In this document: piece after piece, positions 1 to 6,751 of the stretch
Position numbering within the stretch: position 1 is the first letter of the stretch
Layout: every line of letters starts with the position of its first letter
Assembly (NCBI GenBank): GCA_020849725.1
Contig: JADLAZ010000273.1
Location: 1-6,751 of the forward strand
Direction of reading: 5' to 3'
Source of the DNA: Chloroflexota bacterium
GTDB lineage: Bacteria > Chloroflexota > Chloroflexia > Thermomicrobiales > JADLAZ01
DNA: 6,751 nucleotides
Notes under the pieces: generated by a model
Databases searched by the model: none
The model's input: only the letters and a program-made list of their open reading frames with translations
What the model was told of the DNA's origin: nothing
Translations under genes and position numbers: made by a program

Positions 1-785
1 CCGGGCGCCTGGCTCTCGATCACCAGCACCTGATGGCCCTCGGACGTGCCGTAGACGGCCGCCGACAACCCGGCCGGCCCAGCGCCGACAATGATCAGCT
101 CGTAGTGCTTGCGCTCGGCGCTGGTGTGCATGCCAGCGGCGGCGGCCAGGTCGCGCAGTGACGGCTGCACCAGCACGGCGCCGTCGGGAAATAGCACCAC
201 CGGCAGCTTGGCCGCGCCCTGGACATACACGTCGGCCAGCAGCCGCGCCCGTTCGCCAGCATCGACATCCAGCCACTCGTACGCGATCTGGTGACGAGCG
301 AGGAAATCCTTAACCGTGTGCGACTCGGGCGACCACAGCGCGCCAACGACACGGATGCCCTCGTATGGCGGCCGTGTGCCGGCCTGCCAATCGGCGAGCA
401 GGTCGTCGAGCACGGGATACAGGTGGTCCTGAGGCGGGTCCCACGGCTTCTGGAGGTAGTAGTCCAGCCCAATGGTGTTGATCGACTGAATGGCCGCCTC
501 GGTGTCGGCATAGGCGGTCAGCAGCACGCGCTTGGCCATCGGGAAGATCGTTCGCGCCTCACGCAGAAACTCGGTGCCGGTCATCTCCGGCATGCGCTGG
601 TCGACCAGGTACAGAGCAACGGCGTCGTCACGCGCCCGCAGTTGGCGCAGCGCGTCGAGCGCGGCCGCGCCTGAGCCGGCCCTGATCACGCGGTAGTCGC
701 GGCCGTACTTCTGGCGCAGATCGCGCTCGACCGCGTTCAGGACCATTGGCTCGTCGTCCAGGGCCAGAATCGTTGGTCGTGGCAT
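1..785 (-). CDS. Response regulator fused to glutaredoxin-like domain and thioredoxin-reductase-like FAD oxidoreductase (partial, C-terminus outside window)
   Basis: Translating the minus strand from the ATG at 785 gives an open frame of 261 complete codons that runs off the left edge. Residues 1-130 are a receiver domain: acidic pair Asp10/Asp11, phosphoacceptor Asp62 in LVDQRMPEMTG, Thr90 and Lys113 in LQKPWD. Residues 144-218 look like a glutaredoxin/thioredoxin fold (GALWSPESHTVKDFL, then the cis-proline-like KLPVVLFPDG), but the CxxC position reads SPES and no cysteine is present. Residues 228-261 start a Rossmann FAD-binding unit, YELIIVGAGPAGLSAAVYG followed by VLVIESQAPG, as in thioredoxin reductase (TrxB) relatives. 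The rest of the flavoprotein, including any CxxC active site and the NADPH domain, is outside the window. The start is fixed by a GGGAGGAG ribosome site and by the stop of the upstream kinase gene 17 bases away. The likely role is a cytoplasmic NAD(P)H-dependent redox enzyme controlled by phosphorylation. The domains are clear; substrate and activity are unknown. Confidence 0.9.
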   Translation of the reverse strand, partial: MPRPTILALDDEPMVLNAVERDLRQKYGRDYRVIRAGSGAAALDALRQLRARDDAVALYLVDQRMPEMTGTEFLREARTIFPMAKRVLLTAYADTEAAIQSINTIGLDYYLQKPWDPPQDHLYPVLDDLLADWQAGTRPPYEGIRVVGALWSPESHTVKDFLARHQIAYEWLDVDAGERARLLADVYVQGAAKLPVVLFPDGAVLVQPSLRDLAAAAGMHTSAERKHYELIIVGAGPAGLSAAVYGTSEGHQVLVIESQAP

Positions 786-790
786 GGCAG

Positions 791-798
791 CTCCTCCC
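791..798 (-). promoter_or_regulatory. Ribosome binding site of the receiver-flavoprotein gene
   Basis: The minus strand reads GGGAGGAG five bases before the ATG at 785. It lies in the 17-base gap after the TAG of the upstream kinase gene. It is a strong Shine-Dalgarno match and decides this start. Confidence 0.75.
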
Positions 799-802
799 GA
801 GG

Positions 803-2221
803 CTAGGGCGCCAGTGGCGCGGCCGGCGTGGCGTGGCGTGGCAGGCGCACGGTGAAGCGCGTGCGCCCCGGTCGCGAATCAACGTCGATCTGCCCATGAT
901 GGCGGTGCACGATGATGGTGTGGCAGATATTCAGGCCAAGGCCGGTGCCCTGGCCGGGTGGCTTGGTCGTCACGAATGGGTCGAACAGCGTGGGCAGCAG
1001 TGCGGCGGGAACACCCGGCCCGGTGTCCTCAATCACCACCGTCACCCACGTGTCGTCAGCGTGGGTGCGCAGCGTCAATCGTCCGCTGCCCTGCATCGCG
1101 TCGACGGCATTATCGATCAGGTTGGTCCAGACCTGATTGAGTTCGCTGCCGAGCGCCTGAATCCTCGGCAGGTCCAGCCCATAGTCGCGCTCCACCGTCA
1201 CGCCCTGGCGCAGCTTGGCGCGCAGGATGATCAGCGTGTTGTCCAACCCGTCGTGGATGTCGACTGCCTGCACCGGCGCCTGATCGAGATAGGCGTACGA
1301 CTTGAGCGCCCGCACCAGCTCAGCGATCCGCGTCGCTCCCTCGCCAATTTCAGCCAGCAGGCTGTGCAGGCTGGCCAGGTCGCTCACCCACGCCAGGACA
1401 GTCGCCGTGTGAGGCGCCAGGCGCGACGCCAGCTCATCCAGGTCAGCCTGGGCGACGCCGAGGCCGACCAGCGCCGGCGCGATCTCCCAACTGCCGGCGA
1501 TGGCCTGACCGTCGAGCCAGGTTTCTAGCTCCGCTTCGCGGTCGCCGCGCGCCAGTGGGTCGAGGTGCAGCGGTCGGCGGCCGGCTGACTTCGCCCGCGC
1601 TTCGAACTCGGCCAGCCTCGACCGCTGCTCGTCCGATAGGTCCAGCGCGCCCAGCGCCCCCGCTGCCGCGAGGAGGCGGCCGACGACTTCGGGCAGTCGC
1701 TCGGCCCCGCGACGCGTCGCGGCGGCCGGATTGTTCAGCTCGTGGGCCATGCCGGCCGACAGCTTGCCGAGCGTCGCCAGCTTTTCACTCTGACGCAGCA
1801 TGACCTCTTGCCGGAGATAGAGCTTCTCCAGATCGCGCAGGCGCTTCTTCTGCAGGCTAGCGTTCAGGCGCGCCCGCAGCAGCACCGGATTGAACGACTT
1901 CGGCAGGTAATCCTCGGCGCCGATCTCGATGCACCGGACCGCGCTGTCCATTTCCTCCAACGCCGAGACGACGATGACCGGGATATCGCGCAGGTTCGGG
2001 TCGACCTTCATCTGCTCCAGCACCTGGAAGCCATCGAGGCCAGGCATGATGATGTCGAGCAGCACCACATCGATCGGCTGCGCGCGCAGGGTGGCCAGCG
2101 CCAAATAGCCGTCGGCGGCGGTGCTGACGATGTGACCCTGCTGCTCCAGGCCGAGCGACAGCTTGAGGCGGTTGACCCGGTTGTCATCGACGACCAGGAT
2201 GCGGCCGGTCTGCTCGCTCAT
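803..2221 (-). CDS. Receiver-histidine kinase (REC-HisKA-HATPase) with NNPAAA H-box and insert in the DHp domain
   Basis: A soluble 472-residue protein. Residues 5-125 are a receiver domain with Asp12/Asp13, phosphoacceptor Asp56 (VVLLDIIMPGLDG), Ser86 and Lys108. A charged helical linker (about 118-150) leads to the H-box with His160 in GMAHELNNPAAA. Between this helix and the second DHp-like helix (about 285-312, ending ALKSYAYLDQAP) lies an insert of roughly 110 residues rich in Ala, Leu and Glu. The catalytic domain has an N-box (ELNQVWTNLIDNAVDAM, 360-376), G1 (DTGPGV, 399-404), an F-box (DPF, 414-416) and G2 (GTGLGL, 425-430), so kinase activity is expected. There is no other sensor domain, so the input is probably phosphorylation of the receiver, plausibly by the hybrid kinase encoded 44 bases upstream. 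The output is probably the receiver-flavoprotein encoded 17 bases downstream. From memory, kinases with this H-box and insert recur next to such flavoproteins, often with a cyclic-nucleotide-binding domain in place of the receiver; that recollection was not checked. Confidence 0.93.
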   Translation of the reverse strand: MSEQTGRILVVDDNRVNRLKLSLGLEQQGHIVSTAADGYLALATLRAQPIDVVLLDIIMPGLDGFQVLEQMKVDPNLRDIPVIVVSALEEMDSAVRCIEIGAEDYLPKSFNPVLLRARLNASLQKKRLRDLEKLYLRQEVMLRQSEKLATLGKLSAGMAHELNNPAAATRRGAERLPEVVGRLLAAAGALGALDLSDEQRSRLAEFEARAKSAGRRPLHLDPLARGDREAELETWLDGQAIAGSWEIAPALVGLGVAQADLDELASRLAPHTATVLAWVSDLASLHSLLAEIGEGATRIAELVRALKSYAYLDQAPVQAVDIHDGLDNTLIILRAKLRQGVTVERDYGLDLPRIQALGSELNQVWTNLIDNAVDAMQGSGRLTLRTHADDTWVTVVIEDTGPGVPAALLPTLFDPFVTTKPPGQGTGLGLNICHTIIVHRHHGQIDVDSRPGRTRFTVRLPRHATPAAPLAP

Positions 2222-2225
2222 CGAT

Positions 2226-2231
2226 CTCCCT
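2226..2231 (-). promoter_or_regulatory. Ribosome binding site of the receiver-histidine kinase gene
   Basis: The minus strand reads AGGGAG four bases before the ATG at 2221, inside the 44-base gap after the hybrid kinase gene. A second purine run, GAGGAG (2235-2240), lies 13 bases from the ATG and is probably too far to be the main site. No terminator-like stem followed by a T run is visible in the gap, which fits co-transcription. Confidence 0.6.
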
Positions 2232-2265
2232 GGACTCCTCGGGCGGCGTGGGTACGGCGGCCGGC

Positions 2266-5580
<3,315 letters not shown>

Positions 5581-5601
5581 GATCGCCCCATCTCAACCCA
5601 T

Positions 5602-5699
5602 GTCGCCTGATCCTTGCCTAGTATACGATGATCGTCCGTGCGCAGAGCATTGCCAGGCGTCTGCTGCTAGACTGGCCCGGACCGGTGCGACCAGGCGAC
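5602..5699. repeat. Repeated half-sites GTCGCCTG / CCAGGCGTC / CCAGGCGAC in the divergent region
   Basis: GTCGCCTG at 5602-5609 is the exact inverted complement of CAGGCGAC at 5692-5699, and CCAGGCGTC at 5653-5661 is a one-mismatch direct copy of CCAGGCGAC at 5691-5699, 38 bases apart. They flank the -10-like TATACT and could be binding half-sites for a regulator. Eight-base matches can arise by chance in GC-rich DNA, so this is a weak call. Confidence 0.25.
5620..5625 (-). promoter_or_regulatory. Possible -10 element for the three-gene signalling operon
   Basis: The minus strand reads CGTATACTAGG, giving TATACT, five of six matches to the sigma-70-type TATAAT. It sits 39 bases before the ATG at 5580, which would give a leader of about 30 bases. 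The hexamer 17 bases upstream (GCTCTG, 5648-5643) is a poor -35, so the promoter may need an activator or another sigma factor, or may not be real. Confidence 0.35.
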
Positions 5700-5706
5700 G
5701 GCCGGC

Positions 5707-5715
5707 GGAGGAGGG
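5707..5715 (+). promoter_or_regulatory. Ribosome binding site of the Gfo/Idh/MocA oxidoreductase gene
   Basis: GGAGGAGGG ends five bases before the GTG at 5721. It is a near-perfect Shine-Dalgarno sequence and decides the GTG start over the ATG at 5628. Confidence 0.8.
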
Positions 5716-5720
5716 CGACG

Positions 5721-6725
5721 GTGGAGCGCGTGCCGGTGGCGGTGATCGGGGCGGGCCGATTGGGAGCGCGGCACGCGCGCACTCTGGTCAGCCACGTGCC
5801 CGAGGCAGAGGTGTGTCTCATCGCCGACGCGCGGCCGGAGGTGGCCTCCGCGCTGGCGGCGACCCTGCCCGGCGCGGCCTGGAGTAGTGACCCGTCGGCG
5901 GCGATTGGCGATCCAGCGGTGCGCGCCGTCGTCATCGTCACACCGACCGACACTCACGCCGACCTGATCGCGGCGGCGGCTGCCGCCGGCAAGGACATTT
6001 TCTGCGAGAAGCCGGTCACGCTCGACCTGGCCTCGACCGACCGGGCGCTGGCGGCGGCGCGAGCGGCCGGCGTCCGGCTCCAGATCGGCTTTCAACGCCG
6101 CTACGACGCCGACTACATCCGCGTGCGCGACCTGGTGCGGGCCGGCGCGCTCGGCCGGCCGGCGCTGCTGCGAGCGACGCTGCGCGACGTCGTGCCGCCC
6201 ACGGCTGCCTACCTGGCCTCCAGCGGCGGCATCTTCGTCGACATGGGTGTCCACGACTTCGACGCCGCACGCTTCATTCTTGGCAGCGAAGTGACCGAGG
6301 TGTTCGCCATGGGCACGGTGGCGACGGGGGAGCCGTTCGCCGGCCTGAACGACGCCGACACGGCCACCGTGGCGCTGCGCTTCGCCAATGGCGCGCTCGG
6401 CCAGATCGATCTCAGCCGGCAGGCCGTCTACGGCTACGATGTGCGCCTCGAAGTGCTGGGCACGGTGGCGACGGCCCGCATCGACGAGCAGCGCGCCAGC
6501 CAGGTCAGCGTGCTGACGGCCGCCGGCCGGACGCACGACATCATCCCCGATTTCCCGGAGCGATTCGCCCGCGCCTACGCCAACGAGCTGGCCGCCTTCG
6601 TGCGCGGCGTCGTCACCCGCGAGCCGCCGGCTTGCACCGGTGAGGACGGCCGGTGGGCGCTGGCCATTGCGCTGGCGGCAACCGAGTCGTGGCGCACTGG
6701 CCGGCCGGTGCGGCTGGACGGCTGA
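5721..6725 (+). CDS. Gfo/Idh/MocA family NAD-dependent oxidoreductase, inositol 2-dehydrogenase-like
   Basis: A 334-residue protein from a GTG start chosen for its GGAGGAGGG ribosome site and because the Rossmann strand begins at once (PVAVIGAGRLGARHA, GxGxxG at residues 10-15). Asp36, after the second strand (CLIADARPE), suggests NAD rather than NADP. Lys97 lies in the family motif CEKPV. The C-terminal alpha/beta domain has Asp174 and His178 in GGIFVDMGVHDFDAARF, matching the Lys/Asp/His catalytic set of inositol dehydrogenases (IolG). The length is usual for the family. The expected reaction is NAD-dependent oxidation of a ring hydroxyl of a cyclitol or sugar (myo-inositol to scyllo-inosose in IolG), in the cytoplasm. 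The exact substrate cannot be settled, because many relatives act on other sugars and no inositol pathway neighbour is visible. It diverges from the kinase operon and has no evident functional link with it. The stop TGA ends 26 bases before the window edge. Confidence 0.92.
   Translation: MERVPVAVIGAGRLGARHARTLVSHVPEAEVCLIADARPEVASALAATLPGAAWSSDPSAAIGDPAVRAVVIVTPTDTHADLIAAAAAAGKDIFCEKPVTLDLASTDRALAAARAAGVRLQIGFQRRYDADYIRVRDLVRAGALGRPALLRATLRDVVPPTAAYLASSGGIFVDMGVHDFDAARFILGSEVTEVFAMGTVATGEPFAGLNDADTATVALRFANGALGQIDLSRQAVYGYDVRLEVLGTVATARIDEQRASQVSVLTAAGRTHDIIPDFPERFARAYANELAAFVRGVVTREPPACTGEDGRWALAIALAATESWRTGRPVRLDG
6311..6474 (+). repeat. 17-base exact direct repeat inside the oxidoreductase gene
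   Basis: GGGCACGGTGGCGACGG occurs at 6311-6327 and again at 6458-6474, in the same reading frame, encoding GTVAT both times (MGTVATG and LGTVATA). The two copies sit in different strands of the C-terminal sheet. This is probably convergence of a short motif under strong codon bias and not a mobile or regulatory element. Confidence 0.5.
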
Positions 6726-6751
6726 CGCGCGGCGCGCTACCCGCCGAACTC

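Larger units (their letters stand above)
5581..5720. other. Divergent intergenic region between signalling operon and dehydrogenase gene
   Basis: These 140 bases separate two genes that start outward in opposite directions, so promoters for both should lie here. A plus-strand reading frame could be extended left to an ATG at 5628, but that adds 31 Arg/Pro-rich residues before the Rossmann strand and is better read as noncoding. The stretch 5618-5634 is locally AT-richer than its surroundings. No tRNA, riboswitch-like fold or terminator was recognised. Confidence 0.7.

Noticed and set aside
95..511. 138-codon minus-strand open frame within the flavoprotein fusion region
   Set aside because: The same strand in another frame encodes the well-conserved receiver-glutaredoxin-FAD protein. 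This frame is Ser/Arg/Thr/Pro-rich without motifs.
746..1528. 260-codon plus-strand open frame opposite the receiver-kinase gene
   Set aside because: It is antisense to the conserved HATPase domain and the insert, has no domain signature, and its composition is typical of a shadow frame.
6311..6474. 17-base direct repeat as an attachment site or recombination scar
   Set aside because: Both copies are in frame inside one intact gene of normal family length and encode the same short GTVAT motif, so coding constraint explains them.
5667..6536. 289-codon minus-strand open frame opposite the oxidoreductase
   Set aside because: It is antisense to a gene with clear catalytic residues and is a low-complexity Arg/Gly/His-rich shadow.
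6721..6737. GC-rich near-palindrome GCGCGGCGCGC after the oxidoreductase stop as a terminator
   Set aside because: The arms are short, with almost no loop and no following T run, and such runs are common at this base composition.
6737..6751. Possible C-terminus of a convergent minus-strand gene (reads EFGG then TAG)
   Set aside because: Only four codons are visible, too few to support a gene call.

Overview
This is a high-GC bacterial window with tightly packed genes, strong GGAGG-type ribosome sites and one GTG start. It carries a three-gene signalling operon on the minus strand and one divergent dehydrogenase gene on the plus strand. The nearest recalled matches for the domain combinations (response regulator fused to a thioredoxin-reductase-like flavoprotein, and a kinase with an HELNNPAAA box) are in Chloroflexota, Cyanobacteria, Deinococcota and Actinobacteria. 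A Thermomicrobia/Chloroflexota-type genome is a guess of low to moderate confidence, because there is no rRNA or marker gene here.

Minus strand, in order of transcription: (1) 5580-2266 encodes a 1104-residue soluble hybrid histidine kinase (GAF-PAS-GAF-HisKA-HATPase-REC-REC-HPt). (2) 2221-803 encodes a 472-residue protein with an N-terminal receiver followed by a histidine kinase of the NNPAAA type, with a roughly 110-residue insert in its dimerisation/phosphotransfer domain. (3) 785 to beyond the left edge encodes a receiver joined to a cysteine-free glutaredoxin-like domain and then the FAD-binding start of a thioredoxin-reductase-like flavoprotein; it is cut by the window edge. The gaps are 44 and 17 bases and both downstream genes have clear ribosome sites, so one transcript is likely. 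None of the visible parts has a DNA-binding output domain or a membrane segment. The simplest model is a cytoplasmic phosphorelay that ends on a redox flavoenzyme instead of a transcription factor: sensor His471, receivers Asp762/Asp905, HPt His1042, then Asp56 of the second protein, whose own His160 could serve Asp62 of the flavoprotein. The order of phosphotransfer is inference; the phosphorylatable residues are seen directly.

The 140-base region 5581-5720 separates this operon from a divergent gene. It holds a TATACT -10-like hexamer for the operon and a small set of repeated GTCGCCTG/CAGGCGAC half-sites. The plus-strand gene (5721-6725, GTG start) encodes a Gfo/Idh/MocA oxidoreductase that resembles inositol 2-dehydrogenase, with Lys97, Asp174 and His178 in the expected places. 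It looks metabolically unrelated to the signalling operon. The last 26 bases (6726-6751) hold nothing that can be supported. No RNA gene, mobile element, CRISPR array or convincing terminator was seen.
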